DNA from: Mycolicibacterium sarraceniae
Lineage (GTDB): Bacteria; Actinomycetota; Actinomycetes; Mycobacteriales; Mycobacteriaceae
Length of the DNA: 64,000 bases
Reading direction: 5' to 3'
Assembly (NCBI RefSeq): GCF_010731875.1
Contig: NZ_AP022595.1
Span: 4,526,001-4,590,000 of the forward strand
A model generated the notes under the pieces. The model had not been told where the DNA came from. It did not search any database and saw only the letters and a program-made list of their open reading frames with translations. The translations under genes and the position numbers were made by a program. The number at the start of each line of letters is the position of its first letter. The first letter of the stretch is position 1. Below are positions 8,210 through 17,822 of this stretch, in pieces.

Positions 8210-9040
8210 ATGATCGACATCACCCTTCTCGGCACCGGAAGTCCGATGATCGACCCGAATAGAGCCGGGCCGTCGACCCTGGTGAAAGCCGGTGAGGGCG
8301 TGTTCCTGGTGGACTGCGGGCGCGGGGTCCTGATGCGGGCCGCCGCAGCTGGTGTCGGCGCGGCCACTATCACCGCGCTCTTGCTGACCCACCTGCACAG
8401 CGATCACATCACCGACCTGTCCGATGTCATCACCACCCGCTGGGTGACGACGTTCGTGCCCACCCCGCTGCCGATCATCGGACCGCCCGGCACCAAGGCC
8501 GTCGTCGAGGCGACGCTGGCCGCGCTGGCACCCGACATCTCCTACCGCATTCACCACCACGCCGACATCACCGAACCGCCGTCGATTCAGGTGCACGAGT
8601 ACACCGAGGGCCAGGTGTGGGACGAGGGCGGGGTCCAGATCACCGCCGCGCCCACCGACCACCGACCGGTCGAACCGACGCTGGGGTTCCGCGTCGAGTA
8701 CGACGGCGCCACCGTGGTGCTGGCCGGTGACACCGTGCCGTGCGCGAGCCTCGACGCTCTCGCGCAAGGCGCAGACGCGTTGGTGCACACAGTGATCCGT
8801 GCGGATCTGGTGGCGCAGGTACCAGCACAGCGGCTCAAAGACATCCTCGACTACCACTCCTCGGTGGAACAGGCCGCAGCCACCGCGTCCCGCGCCGGAG
8901 TCGGCACGCTGGTACTCACGCACTACGTGCCGCCGCTGGTGCCCGGGCAGGAGGATCAGTGGCGGGCTCTGGCGGCAGGAGAGTTCAGCGGGCCGGTGGA
9001 AATCGGAAACGATCTGCTCCAGGTATCCGTCGGGAACTAA
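8210..9040 (+). CDS. Metallo-beta-lactamase fold hydrolase (RNase Z-like)
   Basis: A 276-aa hydrolase. Strand one reads [13 protein letters not shown]; the metal motif HLHSDH (about residue 62) is followed by a conserved Asp in LAGDTVPC (~166) and a late His in LTHYVPP (~235), the usual zinc ligands. This resembles the Rv2407 protein annotated as ribonuclease Z/arylsulfatase-like. I chose ATG 8210, since the preceding in-frame extension from 8126 lacks family character and overlaps low-quality sequence. A tRNA 3' processing role is possible but not certain. Confidence 0.8.
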   Translation: MIDITLLGTGSPMIDPNRAGPSTLVKAGEGVFLVDCGRGVLMRAAAAGVGAATITALLLTHLHSDHITDLSDVITTRWVTTFVPTPLPIIGPPGTKAVVEATLAALAPDISYRIHHHADITEPPSIQVHEYTEGQVWDEGGVQITAAPTDHRPVEPTLGFRVEYDGATVVLAGDTVPCASLDALAQGADALVHTVIRADLVAQVPAQRLKDILDYHSSVEQAAATASRAGVGTLVLTHYVPPLVPGQEDQWRALAAGEFSGPVEIGNDLLQVSVGN

Positions 9041-9067
9041 TCCCCCGCCGCGCACGACTCATGTGCG

Positions 9068-10615
9068 ATGACAACAACGGTGGAACCCTCGACGCGCCGC
9101 GCTGATTCGGCGGTGCTGCGCCGGATCTGGCGGCTGCACTTCTGGGTGGGATTGTTCGCGGCGCCGGTCTTGGTGGTGCTCGCCTGCTCTGGGTTGGTGA
9201 TCCTCTACAGCCAGCCGCTGGACGCGTGGACCAACCGGCATCTCCTGGTGGTCGAACCGGGACCGCAGGCCGTGCCGCTGGATGCCCAGGTAGCCACTGC
9301 CAAACTGCACGTCGGCGCGACCGACACGCTGGAAGCGGTCACCCCACCCGATGGCCCGAATTCCTCGACTCGGGTGGATTTCTCGGCAGCGACGGTGCCG
9401 GGCTACCCGCAGGCCGAAACCAACGTCATCCAGGTGTTCGTCGATCCGTACACCGGCGCCTATCTGGGCCAGCGCGATCAGCTGTCCGGCCTGGTGGGCT
9501 GGGCCAATCAGCTACACCGGATGTTCGGCAACGACGGACCGCACGTGGCACTTCCGTCGTTGGGACATCTGATCAACCCATCGGCATACCCGGAGTCGAC
9601 GATCCCGGTCGGGATCGGCAATCTGTGGATGGAGCTCACCGCGACCTGGATTCTGGTGCTGCTGGCCAGCGGCGTCTACCTCTGGTGGCCCAGGGCGATC
9701 GAAGCCGCCAAACCGCTGTTGAAAGTCCGGTGGCGCAGCGGCGGCCGAATCCGGTGGCGTGATGTGCACGCCCTCACCGGTGTCGTCATCGCCGTCATCC
9801 TGGCCGGCTATGTCCTGTCGGGAATGACGTGGACGCGCTACTGGGGCGAGAACTGGCGGGCGGTGACCGCAACGGTCACCCCGTCGACCGAAATCGATGC
9901 TCCCTCAACGCCGGCGAAGCTCGGTGACTACGACCGGTTGGGTCGCCGCATCGCCTGGGCTGCCACCGACGACCCGATCTATGCGTCAGCGCCCGGGGGC
10001 ACCGTGGCCCAGCTGTCCTACGCCGACATCGACCGCATCGCCACCGACGAGCACATGGTGCCCGGGTATTCGATCTTCCCGCCGTCGGACTCGACGAAGG
10101 ACGGTACGACGACCTACGGCAGCTACACGGTGGTCAACCGGTGGCCGCAGCGGGTGTCCGAACAGCGCACGCTCTACCTGAACCAGTTCACCGGCGCCAC
10201 GATCGCCAACGCCACCGCCGCCCAGGACGGGGCGCTGACCCGGCTGACCAGTTTCGGGATCGCCATGCACATGGGCAACCAAATGGGTTGGCTGACAAGG
10301 ATTTCGGCGACGGTCGCCTGCCTCGGCGTGCTCCTCAGCGCGCTGACCGGTCTGCTGATGTGGTGGAAGCGGCGTCCGTCAGGACGCAGCGGCCTGCCCG
10401 GCCCGACCAGCCCGGCCACACGTGCGAACACCCCGAAACGAGCGATGTCCACGGTGGCAGTCGTCGCGGTCGCACTCGGGCTGCTCTTCCCGGCCTTCGG
10501 CATCTCCCTGATCGTGGTGCTCGTCGCCGAGGCGATCATCGCCGCCCGGCGTGATCACGCCAGCCGGGTAACCTCCACCACCACATCGAGATCGGTGGAT
10601 CCCTCGCCGGAGTAG
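9068..10615 (+). CDS. PepSY-associated transmembrane protein
   Basis: Integral membrane protein of 515 aa with the PepSY-TM pattern: first span at residues ~22-45 (LHFWVGLFAAPVLVVLACSG in part), a long exported PepSY segment with FVDPYTGAYLG, a second span at ~180-205 (ATWILVLLASGVYLWWP), a third near ~240, a second exported region with YLNQFTGATIA, and two terminal spans joined by LLMWWKRRPSG. Such proteins are linked to siderophore/iron reduction or periplasmic protease control; no iron gene is adjacent here. Its last 61 nt overlap the opposite-strand transglutaminase gene tail to tail. Confidence 0.82.
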   Translation: MTTTVEPSTRRADSAVLRRIWRLHFWVGLFAAPVLVVLACSGLVILYSQPLDAWTNRHLLVVEPGPQAVPLDAQVATAKLHVGATDTLEAVTPPDGPNSSTRVDFSAATVPGYPQAETNVIQVFVDPYTGAYLGQRDQLSGLVGWANQLHRMFGNDGPHVALPSLGHLINPSAYPESTIPVGIGNLWMELTATWILVLLASGVYLWWPRAIEAAKPLLKVRWRSGGRIRWRDVHALTGVVIAVILAGYVLSGMTWTRYWGENWRAVTATVTPSTEIDAPSTPAKLGDYDRLGRRIAWAATDDPIYASAPGGTVAQLSYADIDRIATDEHMVPGYSIFPPSDSTKDGTTTYGSYTVVNRWPQRVSEQRTLYLNQFTGATIANATAAQDGALTRLTSFGIAMHMGNQMGWLTRISATVACLGVLLSALTGLLMWWKRRPSGRSGLPGPTSPATRANTPKRAMSTVAVVAVALGLLFPAFGISLIVVLVAEAIIAARRDHASRVTSTTTSRSVDPSPE

Positions 10616-11394
10616 ATACCCTTCAGCGGGGTGACGTCGGCATAGTCCCGACCGACGCCGACGCTGATGTACTGCTCGTTGATCGCAGAGTCGTTGGTCG
10701 GGTCGTAATTCCACCAGCCGCCCGTCCAGGCCTGAATCCAGGCGTGGCTCTGTCCGTCGACGGTGTCGCCCACCACCGCGTTGCGCTTGGGGTGCAGGTA
10801 TCCCGAGACATACCGCGACGGGATACCCATGCCGCGCAACAGGATCAGGGTCAGATGGGCGAAGTCCTGGCAAACGCCCTTACCCTCGCGCAGGGCGTCG
10901 ATGCCCGAGGAGTGCACACCGGTGGTGCCGGGAACGTATTTCAGTTCGCTGTGCGCCCACTGGGCGGCCGCGATCACCGCGGCCTGTGGGTCGTTCTCTT
11001 TGACGATGCGCCTGCCGACCCGTTCCAGACGCCTGCTCGCCGGGGTGTAGTGCGTGGGGGTCAGGACCTCATCGAAGCGGTCCCGCACCGCCGCGGACGC
11101 CAGCTCTTCCCAGGACACGTCGACGGCAGGTGCCTCCGGCTCCTCGGTCTCGACCACCGAGAACGCGGTCACTTCCAGTTCGGTGTGCGGCGCGTGCAGG
11201 TCGAAAGCCGTCACCGCCGTGCCCCAGTAGTCGACGTAGCGGTAGGACCGGGTGGCCGGAATGGTCTCGACCCGGTTGAGGATCACGTTCTGCCGGGAAT
11301 CCGAACGCGGCGTGAGCCGAGCTTCGTTATAGGAGGCCGTCACCGGCGACTTGTAGGCGTACCCCGTCGCGTGCACAACCCGCATCCGCCACAT
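10555..11394 (-). CDS. Transglutaminase-like cysteine peptidase family protein
   Basis: A 279-aa protein with an N-terminal beta domain (MWRMRVVHATGYAYKSPVTASYNEA in part, ~1-90) and a transglutaminase-like core. The catalytic Cys is in REGKGVCQDFAHL (~153), His in GQSHAWIQAW (~197) and Asp in YDPTND (~212). It lies directly behind the alpha-E gene (no gap) and is the last gene of the ATP-grasp/alpha-E/transglutaminase trio (Rv2411c-Rv2409c order). The trio is widely conserved and proposed to make or process a peptide or amide bond; its substrate is unknown to me. Confidence 0.88.
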   Translation of the reverse strand: MWRMRVVHATGYAYKSPVTASYNEARLTPRSDSRQNVILNRVETIPATRSYRYVDYWGTAVTAFDLHAPHTELEVTAFSVVETEEPEAPAVDVSWEELASAAVRDRFDEVLTPTHYTPASRRLERVGRRIVKENDPQAAVIAAAQWAHSELKYVPGTTGVHSSGIDALREGKGVCQDFAHLTLILLRGMGIPSRYVSGYLHPKRNAVVGDTVDGQSHAWIQAWTGGWWNYDPTNDSAINEQYISVGVGRDYADVTPLKGIYSGEGSTDLDVVVEVTRLA

Positions 11395-12372
11395 TTAGAT
11401 CTCACCTTCTTCGATAACGAGCTCCCCATGTTTGCCGGCATCCGACCACGCCACCCATGGCGCGGAGTGGAAGTACTGCAGCGCCACCGCTTCTCCGACA
11501 TCGCGACAGGTCTCCTGCAAGCTGGCAAGACGCTCTTCCAGCGTCTCGAGCAGCACCCCGGGCCGGATGAATTCGAGCTCGCTGCGGGCCCGCCCGAGCA
11601 GTCGCTGCGCCTCGGCGGTGGACCCGACGCGGTTGGGCGCTCGGTGCATCAATTCGTCGAGGCTGTGTTCGGCCAGCTTGAGCGAGTGATAGATCGACCG
11701 CGGGAAAAGCCGGTCCAGCAACATGAATTCGACGACCCTGCTGGCGTCGAGCACACCGCGATAGGTGCGTAGGTAGGTGTCATGCGCACCGGCCGACCGC
11801 AGCACCGTCACCCACGCCGGCGAGGAGGCGCTGTCCCCGACGCGAGACAGCAACAGCCGTACCGTCATGTCGACGCGTTCGATCGCCCGGCCGAGCACCA
11901 GGAAGCGGTAGCCGTCGTCGCGGGACAGTGTCGAGTCAGCCAGCCCGGCGAACATCGCGGCTCGGCCCTCGATGAAACTGAAGAACTCGTGCGGGCCCAA
12001 CCGGCGGGCCGCACGCTCGCGTTCAGCCAGCGCATTGTAGGTGGTGTTGAGGCACTCCCACATGTCCGAGGACGTGACTTCCCTTGCGGAGCGCGCATTT
12101 TCGCGCGCCGACGAGATCGCGTCGACGATCGAGCACCCGCCCTCCAAGTCCCGGCTGAACGCCACCAGATCGGTCAGCGACCACAGATCGAGCTCGTGTT
12201 TGGGCGGCTCGATGCCCAGCACCTGCAGCAGCACCCGCGAGGTCTGGTCGGGATCGACGCTGGAGTCTTCCAGCAGCTGGTGAACCGTGATGTCAAGAAT
12301 GCGGGCAGTGTCGTCGGCGCGCTCGACATAGCGCCCGATCCAGTAGAGCGCCTCGGCGTTACGGGCCAACAT
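11395..12372 (-). CDS. Alpha-E domain protein
   Basis: A 325-aa all-helical protein of the DUF403/alpha-E family. It starts MLARNAEALYWIGRYVERAD, the family signature, and has Arg/Glu-rich helices throughout (SREVTSSDMWECLN, LGRAIERVDMTVRLLL). No enzymatic motif is known. It shares one base with the ATP-grasp stop (A of TGA/ATG) and is followed without a gap by the transglutaminase gene, so the three products are made in step. The alpha-E domain probably bridges or regulates the ligase and the transglutaminase. Confidence 0.88.
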   Translation of the reverse strand: MLARNAEALYWIGRYVERADDTARILDITVHQLLEDSSVDPDQTSRVLLQVLGIEPPKHELDLWSLTDLVAFSRDLEGGCSIVDAISSARENARSAREVTSSDMWECLNTTYNALAERERAARRLGPHEFFSFIEGRAAMFAGLADSTLSRDDGYRFLVLGRAIERVDMTVRLLLSRVGDSASSPAWVTVLRSAGAHDTYLRTYRGVLDASRVVEFMLLDRLFPRSIYHSLKLAEHSLDELMHRAPNRVGSTAEAQRLLGRARSELEFIRPGVLLETLEERLASLQETCRDVGEAVALQYFHSAPWVAWSDAGKHGELVIEEGEI

Positions 12373-14042
12373 CAGCGCATCACCTGCTGCTGCTGTTGCT
12401 GATTCTGCTGTTGCCCCTGCTGCTGCTGACTGGAGGACTCAGAACCCCTCTCCGCCAACGGATTCTTGGCGGGTTTGGGGATCTTCCGGACGATCTCGGC
12501 GGCGCCGAGCTCGCGGGCGGCCACCGATGTCTTGGAGGCCAGCACCCAGGTGTCCTTGGACCCGCCGCCCTGGCTGGAGTTCACCACCAGGGACCCTTCG
12601 ATCAAAGCGGTGCGAGTCAACCCGCCGGGCAGCACCCACACTTCCTCGCCGTCATTGACAGCGAAGGGCCGCAAGTCGACGTGGCGAGGTGCGAGCGCGT
12701 CGCCGACCTTGGTGGGCACCGTCGACAACTGGACCACCGGCTGGGCGATCCAGCCGCGGGGGTCGCCGATCACCTTCTTGCGGATGGTCGCCAGTTCCTT
12801 CTCGGAGGCATCCGGGCCGAACACGATGCCGTAGCCCCCAGAACCCTCGACGGGTTTGATCACCAGCTCGTCGATCCGGTCGAGCACTTCCTCGCGCTCC
12901 TCGTCGAGCCAGCACCGGAACGTGTCGACGTTGGCCAGTGACGGCTTCTCGCCGAGGTAGTACTCGATGATCGTCGGCACGTAGGTGTAGACGAGCTTGT
13001 CGTCGCCGACACCATTGCCGACCGCGCTGGAGATCACCACATTGCCGGCTCGCGCGGCATTGAGCAGGCCCGCGACTCCGAGTACGGAGTCGGGGCGGAA
13101 TTGCATGGGATCCAGGAAGTCGTCGTCGATACGGCGATAGATGACGTCGACCTGACGCTCGCCTTCGGTGGTGCGCATGTAGACCACGTTGTCCCGGCAG
13201 AACAGGTCGCGGCCCTCGACCAGTTCGACACCCATCTGGCGGGCCAGCAGGGAGTGTTCGAAGTAGGCGGAGTTGAACGGGCCCGGGGTCAGGACGACGA
13301 CAGTCGGGTCGGCCTCGTTGGTGGCCGCGGCGTTGCGCAACGCCCGCAGCAGATGCGACGAGTAGTCCCCGACCGCTCGCACCCGGTGGGTGGCGAACAG
13401 GTTCGGGAAGACCCGCGCCATCGTGCGCCGGTTCTCCATCACGTAGGAGACCCCCGACGGGGAACGCAGGTTGTCCTCCAGCACCCGGAAGGTCCCCTGG
13501 GCATCGCGGACCAGATCGATGCCGGCGACATGGATCCGCACCCCGTTGGGCGGGTTGATCCCGGCGGCCTGCCGGTGGAAGTGCTCGCAGGAGGTGACCA
13601 ACCGGCGCGGGATGACCCCGTCGCGCAGGATCTCCTGGTCGCCGTAGATGTCGTCGAGGTACATCTCCAGCGCTTTGACCCGCTGAGTGATACCGCGTTC
13701 CAGCCGGGACCACTCGGCCGCGGAGATGACGCGGGGCACCAGATCGAGCGGGAAGGGCCGCTCCTGGCCGGACAACGAGAACGTGATGCCCTGGTCGATG
13801 AACGCTCGGCCCAGCGCCTCGGCCCGGGCCTCGAGCTCCTCGGCGTCCGAGGGGGCGAGCTCGGCGAAGATGCCTCTATAGGGCCCGCGGACGTTGCCCT
13901 GGTTGTCGAACATCTCGTCGAACGCCTTGGCATAGGAGCCCATGTCGTTATAGCCGCCGAAGATATGGTCATGTTTGCGTGGCTGCCGCGAACCGTTCCG
14001 CGACGACCGGCTGGCTTCCGAAGGCAGGGTACGAAGGCTCAC
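12372..14042 (-). CDS. Circularly permuted ATP-grasp protein with Gln-rich tail
   Basis: A 556-aa protein of the circularly permuted ATP-grasp type 2 family, expected to form an amide bond using ATP. Motifs: YDDIYGDQEIL near residue 115, LEDNLRSPSGVSYVMENRR (~185), YRRIDDDFLDP, VNAVGNGVGDDKL-like turn, then LVIKPVEGSGGYGIVFGP, which supplies nucleotide contacts. The last ~25 residues are an unusual low-complexity stretch with runs of Gln. ATG 14042 was kept; the first ~30 residues are basic and poorly conserved, so initiation at the later Met (MGSYAKAF) is possible. First gene of the trio. Confidence 0.87.
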   Translation of the reverse strand: MSLRTLPSEASRSSRNGSRQPRKHDHIFGGYNDMGSYAKAFDEMFDNQGNVRGPYRGIFAELAPSDAEELEARAEALGRAFIDQGITFSLSGQERPFPLDLVPRVISAAEWSRLERGITQRVKALEMYLDDIYGDQEILRDGVIPRRLVTSCEHFHRQAAGINPPNGVRIHVAGIDLVRDAQGTFRVLEDNLRSPSGVSYVMENRRTMARVFPNLFATHRVRAVGDYSSHLLRALRNAAATNEADPTVVVLTPGPFNSAYFEHSLLARQMGVELVEGRDLFCRDNVVYMRTTEGERQVDVIYRRIDDDFLDPMQFRPDSVLGVAGLLNAARAGNVVISSAVGNGVGDDKLVYTYVPTIIEYYLGEKPSLANVDTFRCWLDEEREEVLDRIDELVIKPVEGSGGYGIVFGPDASEKELATIRKKVIGDPRGWIAQPVVQLSTVPTKVGDALAPRHVDLRPFAVNDGEEVWVLPGGLTRTALIEGSLVVNSSQGGGSKDTWVLASKTSVAARELGAAEIVRKIPKPAKNPLAERGSESSSQQQQGQQQNQQQQQQVMR

Positions 14043-14199
14043 CCGTCACATGCTGCCGGAAGTTCGCCGTTTCGGCAGGCCAGTGAGCTCCACTTTGGGA
14101 GATTGACACCCTGACTGGTACCCTCAGCAGTCGCTGCCCGAGGGCCTGTTTGGCCCCGGCAAGACCGAGACCCCAAGCTTGAAGACGAGGAAATAACGC

Positions 14200-14460
14200 G
14201 TGGCCAACATCAAGTCGCAGGAAAAGCGCATCCGCACCAACGAGCGGCGCCGTGTGCGCAACAAGTCGGTGAAGAGCTCCCTGCACACTGCGGTCCGCGG
14301 GTTCCGTGAGGCAGCTGCTGAGGGCGATAAGGACAAGGCCGCCGAATTGCTGGTCTCGACCAGCCGCAAGCTGGACAAGGCCGCCAGCAAGGGCGTCATC
14401 CACAAGAACCAGGCGGCCAATAAGAAGTCCGCGCTGGCTCAGGCCTTCAACAAGATCTGA
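14200..14460 (+). CDS. rpsT: 30S ribosomal protein S20
   Basis: An 86-aa 16S rRNA-binding primary assembly protein. It is Lys/Arg-rich ([34 protein letters not shown]) and ends [11 protein letters not shown], the full usual length. GTG start at 14200 with GAGGAAA 7-13 nt upstream. It ends one base before the convergent holA stop, leaving no room for a separate terminator. The 157-nt upstream space to the ATP-grasp start holds a possible hairpin (GGCCTGTTTGGCC, near 14150), which might serve autoregulation; that is inference. Confidence 0.97.
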   Translation: MANIKSQEKRIRTNERRRVRNKSVKSSLHTAVRGFREAAAEGDKDKAAELLVSTSRKLDKAASKGVIHKNQAANKKSALAQAFNKI

Positions 14461-15432
14461 TCAGTCCCGGCCGCTTCCGGCGGCCAGGTGCGCAACCTTG
14501 CGCACCGCATCCTCAAGGGCGTAGTCGGCGTCAGCCGCTACGCCTTTGACGTCTCCATTGAGCTTCGCCACTAGCTGGATCGCCGTCGCCACCTTGTCGC
14601 GCGACCAGCGCCGCGACTGTTTCTGCGCCTTCTGGATGCGCCAGGGCGGCATCCCAAGCTCGCCCGCGAGCCGGTAGGGGTCACCCGAGAGCGGGCCCAC
14701 CCGGGCGATCGTGTGCAACGCCTCGGCCAGGGCATCGGCCAGGACGACGTGCGGGACGCCGGCCATCATCGCCCACCGCAGCGCTTCTGCCGATCCTGCG
14801 ATATCACCCACCACGGCCTTATCGGCGATCTCGAACCCGGTGACTTCCGCTTTGCCGCTGTGATAGCGCCGAACCGCGACCGCGTCGATCTTGCCGTCGG
14901 TGTCGGCGACCAGCTGTGAGCACGCCGCGGCGAGCTCACGGATATCGGAGCCGACGGCGTCGAGCAGCGCGGTCACCGTATCGTCGTCGACCTTGACCTT
15001 CAGCGCCCGGAACTCGGCGCGGACAAACTCCGCCCGTTGCGCGGGCTTGGCGATCTTGGCGCAGGGATGCACCTGGGCACCGAGTTTCTTCAGCTGATCG
15101 GCCAGCGCCTTAGCCCGCCCGCCGCCGGTGTGCACAACCGCCAGGATCGTGCCGGGTGGCAGGTCGGCGGCTGCCGTGGCGATCAACTCGACGGCATCCT
15201 TGCCGGCTTCGGCGGCCGACTCGAGCACGACCACCCGCTCATCGGCGAACAGCGACGGGCTGAGCAGTTCGGCGAGTTCGTTGACCGACACTTCGCCGGC
15301 CCGCAACCGGTCGACCGGGACGTCGGAATTACCCGCGGAGGCGCGGGCACCCCGCAGCACCTCGGTGATGGCGCGGTCGACGAGTAGCTCCTCGTCACCC
15401 AGGATCAGATGCAGGCCCGCCGTCTCGCTCAC
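14461..15432 (-). CDS. holA: DNA polymerase III subunit delta
   Basis: Clamp-loader subunit of 323 aa that opens the sliding clamp. It begins [16 protein letters not shown], typical of HolA, has the helicase-like domain with [13 protein letters not shown] and the C-terminal collar with [22 protein letters not shown]. The start at 15432 (ATG) lies 38 nt inside the end of comEC, so it is cotranscribed with the comEA-comEC pair, the usual mycobacterial order (Rv2413c-Rv2415c). Confidence 0.93.
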   Translation of the reverse strand: MSETAGLHLILGDEELLVDRAITEVLRGARASAGNSDVPVDRLRAGEVSVNELAELLSPSLFADERVVVLESAAEAGKDAVELIATAAADLPPGTILAVVHTGGGRAKALADQLKKLGAQVHPCAKIAKPAQRAEFVRAEFRALKVKVDDDTVTALLDAVGSDIRELAAACSQLVADTDGKIDAVAVRRYHSGKAEVTGFEIADKAVVGDIAGSAEALRWAMMAGVPHVVLADALAEALHTIARVGPLSGDPYRLAGELGMPPWRIQKAQKQSRRWSRDKVATAIQLVAKLNGDVKGVAADADYALEDAVRKVAHLAAGSGRD

Positions 15433-16924
15433 CCGACGATCGTTTCACGACCGGCCGACACCGTCTGACACCGACCTTGCGCCACCGCCACAACACCGCG
15501 ATGGCCAGCGTGGCCCCGCCGACCGTCAGCACCCCGGCCAGCCCGGACGGTACCGGCACCGAAGCGCCCGGCAACTCAGCGGCGGTGGATGCGACACGCA
15601 GCAGCCACCACAGCTCGGGACCGGTGAAGCGGATCATCAGCCCGGCCGCCGACGGCATGACCCAACACACCACCGCGGCGGCCGTACCCAGCACGGTGAT
15701 CGGTGGAATCACCACAGCAACAGCCAGATTGGCGAGCACGCCGACCACACTCAAACGCCCGGAGATCGCCGCCACCAGCGGCGCGGTGACCAGCTGCGCA
15801 GCCAGCGCGACGCAGACCGCCTCGGCCAGCGGCCTCGGCCAGCCGCGAGCGATCAGCGACGCAGCCCAACCCGGCGCCAGCACGACCAGCGCCGCCGTCG
15901 CCGACACCGAGAGCGCGAAGCCGGCGTCGACCGACAATTGTGGTGCGACGATGAGCAATCCGAGCACGGTGGCCGCCAGCACCGGAATGGCTTGGCGTCT
16001 GCGGGCGCTCACGATGGCCACCAACGCGATGGCACCCATGACCGCGGCACGCAGCACACTGGCGGTGGGTTGTACGACGATGACGAATGTCAGCAGCGCC
16101 ACCGCCGCCAGGCCGACCGCCACGCGCGGACCCACGACTGCCGCCGACAACAGCACCGCGCCGCACACGATCGTCACGTTGGCGCCGGACACCGCCATCA
16201 GATGCGTGAGCCCGGCCGTACGGAATTCCGCTGTGGTGTTGGCACTTACGGTCGATGTGTCGCCCAGCACGAGCCCGGGCAGGACCGCGGCCTGATCCGC
16301 AGGCAGAACGCGGCGTGCCTCATCCGCGAAGCGCGCTCGAACGGCACTCGCCACGCGCTGCAGGGGCGATGCCCGGCCCAGCGCCGGGTCGCCGGTGGCA
16401 TTGAGCACAGCGACCGTCAGATCGTGGCGGGTCGGCCGGCCAATACGCGCCCTGAACCGCGCCGGCCTACCCGCCGTCAGTTCGCCGAAGCCCGATGTCG
16501 TTGCGGAAACAACAACACTGCCGGTCATTTCGGTGCCGTTCAGCTCGGCCAGTGAGCCGCGGAACATCAACCGGCCACTGCCCAGCGGCCGGGGGTCCTC
16601 CCCCGGTGTCACGGTCACGGTGCCCACCGTGCCAAGCCGCTGGGCGATGGGGTGGTCACGGACCGCGGCACTGCGCAGCGTCGCCGCGAACGCGAAACCC
16701 GTCCCGACGACCGCCGCACCGAGCACCGCGACAGCGGCGGTGCGCAGCGCCGGCCGGCCCTGGCCGCACCATCGGGTCAGCACCGCCCAACCGAGCCCGA
16801 CGGCCGCGCAGGCCGTGGCCAGCAACGGCCCGACGGGCCAGGTGATACCCGCGGCGGTGACCACCCAGGCCGTCAGGGCCGCCGGCACCAGTCGCAGATC
16901 CAGGCGCGCGGCGGAATCGGTCAC
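15395..16924 (-). CDS. comEC: ComEC/Rec2-type DNA uptake channel protein
   Basis: A 509-aa multi-span membrane protein with the competence domain: about nine to ten hydrophobic segments, with the conserved [19 protein letters not shown] block (about residues 228-246) and [12 protein letters not shown]. It lacks the C-terminal metallo-hydrolase domain of long ComEC forms, as usual in mycobacteria. It overlaps comEA by 4 nt and holA by 38 nt. DNA uptake has not been shown by this sequence; the pair may act in another form of DNA or membrane transport. Confidence 0.88.
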   Translation of the reverse strand: MTDSAARLDLRLVPAALTAWVVTAAGITWPVGPLLATACAAVGLGWAVLTRWCGQGRPALRTAAVAVLGAAVVGTGFAFAATLRSAAVRDHPIAQRLGTVGTVTVTPGEDPRPLGSGRLMFRGSLAELNGTEMTGSVVVSATTSGFGELTAGRPARFRARIGRPTRHDLTVAVLNATGDPALGRASPLQRVASAVRARFADEARRVLPADQAAVLPGLVLGDTSTVSANTTAEFRTAGLTHLMAVSGANVTIVCGAVLLSAAVVGPRVAVGLAAVALLTFVIVVQPTASVLRAAVMGAIALVAIVSARRRQAIPVLAATVLGLLIVAPQLSVDAGFALSVSATAALVVLAPGWAASLIARGWPRPLAEAVCVALAAQLVTAPLVAAISGRLSVVGVLANLAVAVVIPPITVLGTAAAVVCWVMPSAAGLMIRFTGPELWWLLRVASTAAELPGASVPVPSGLAGVLTVGGATLAIAVLWRWRKVGVRRCRPVVKRSSGERDGGPASDPG

Positions 16925-17706
16925 ACCCGGACCAGGGGCCGCAACTTGTCGAGCCGCGCCGGGCCGATACCGTCGACGTCGCCGAGTTGGTCGACGCTGC
17001 TGAACTTTCCGTTGGTGTCACGCCAGGCCACGATCGCAGCGGCCGTCACAGGACCGACTCCCGGTAGCGCGTCGAGTTGTTCGACGGTGGCGGTGTTCAA
17101 GTCGACCGGTTGGGCCGGCTGACCCTTTCCCGCCGCCACCTCTGGAGTGGACGAGGCCGGTGGTCCGCCGGTGACCGAGCTGCCCAGCGCGGTCGGCTGG
17201 CCTGCCGGAGTGCCGATACCGACCACGATCTGCTCGCCATCGGCGAGATGGCGAGCCAGATTCAGCCCGAGGGTGTCGGCTCCGTCGATGGTTCCGCCGG
17301 CCGCGGCGACCGCATCGGCGATCCGGGCGTCGGGCGCCAACGTCACCAGGCCTGGTTTGGTGACCAGCCCGACCACACTGACTACCACCGGGGCGTTGGC
17401 TTGCGGGTTGGGCCGCGCGGATGCCGATGACACCATGTCCACCGGCGGGAGTTTGGCCGACACCACAGGGGGCGGATCGTCGCGCATCAACGTGACCACC
17501 GTGATGAGCACGGCGACAACGGCGATCACCGCCAGGGCGATACCGCCGGCGCGGCCCGGGTCGGCCCGGATGGCGGCAAGCCAGCCGCGCTGACCGTTCC
17601 CCTCGGGGATCCAGCTGGGCACCGGGATCTCGTCGTCGGGGTCGGAGTCGTCGGCGGGGCCCGGTTCGTTCGGGCGCAGGCGCGCCAGCGGCTGCTCGGA
17701 TCGCAT
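16921..17706 (-). CDS. comEA: ComEA-family helix-hairpin-helix DNA-binding protein
   Basis: A 261-aa membrane-anchored DNA receptor. A cytoplasmic acidic N-terminus (~1-65) precedes one span (GGIALAVIAVVAVLITVVT, ~70-90); outside lies a SLBB-type domain (VVSVVGLVTKPGLVTL) and two HhH motifs at the end (VDLNTATVEQLDALPGVGPVTA and VDQLGDVDGIGPARL). ATG 17706 is preferred because TACGGT stands 6 nt upstream as a leaderless -10; an in-frame ATG at 17799 would run toward the divergent gene. First gene of comEA-comEC-holA. Confidence 0.88.
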   Translation of the reverse strand: MRSEQPLARLRPNEPGPADDSDPDDEIPVPSWIPEGNGQRGWLAAIRADPGRAGGIALAVIAVVAVLITVVTLMRDDPPPVVSAKLPPVDMVSSASARPNPQANAPVVVSVVGLVTKPGLVTLAPDARIADAVAAAGGTIDGADTLGLNLARHLADGEQIVVGIGTPAGQPTALGSSVTGGPPASSTPEVAAGKGQPAQPVDLNTATVEQLDALPGVGPVTAAAIVAWRDTNGKFSSVDQLGDVDGIGPARLDKLRPLVRV

Positions 17707-17712
17707 GTCACG

Positions 17713-17718
17713 ACCGTA
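17713..17718 (-). promoter_or_regulatory. -10 element for leaderless comEA
   Basis: TACGGT with a 6-nt spacer to ATG 17706. It decides the start in favour of the 261-aa product. Confidence 0.45.
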
Positions 17719-17822
17719 GGCCCGGCCGGCGACCGGAACCCGCTGTGCGGGACTTCCGGTGGCGGTCCTGTGGATGAATCCGGAACTGTGTACACGCACG
17801 CGTCGAGCCAGGAGGACCGCCC

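Noticed and set aside
13101..14114. 337-codon plus-strand frame opposite the ATP-grasp gene
   Set aside because: Antisense artefact of high GC third positions; no recognisable protein features.
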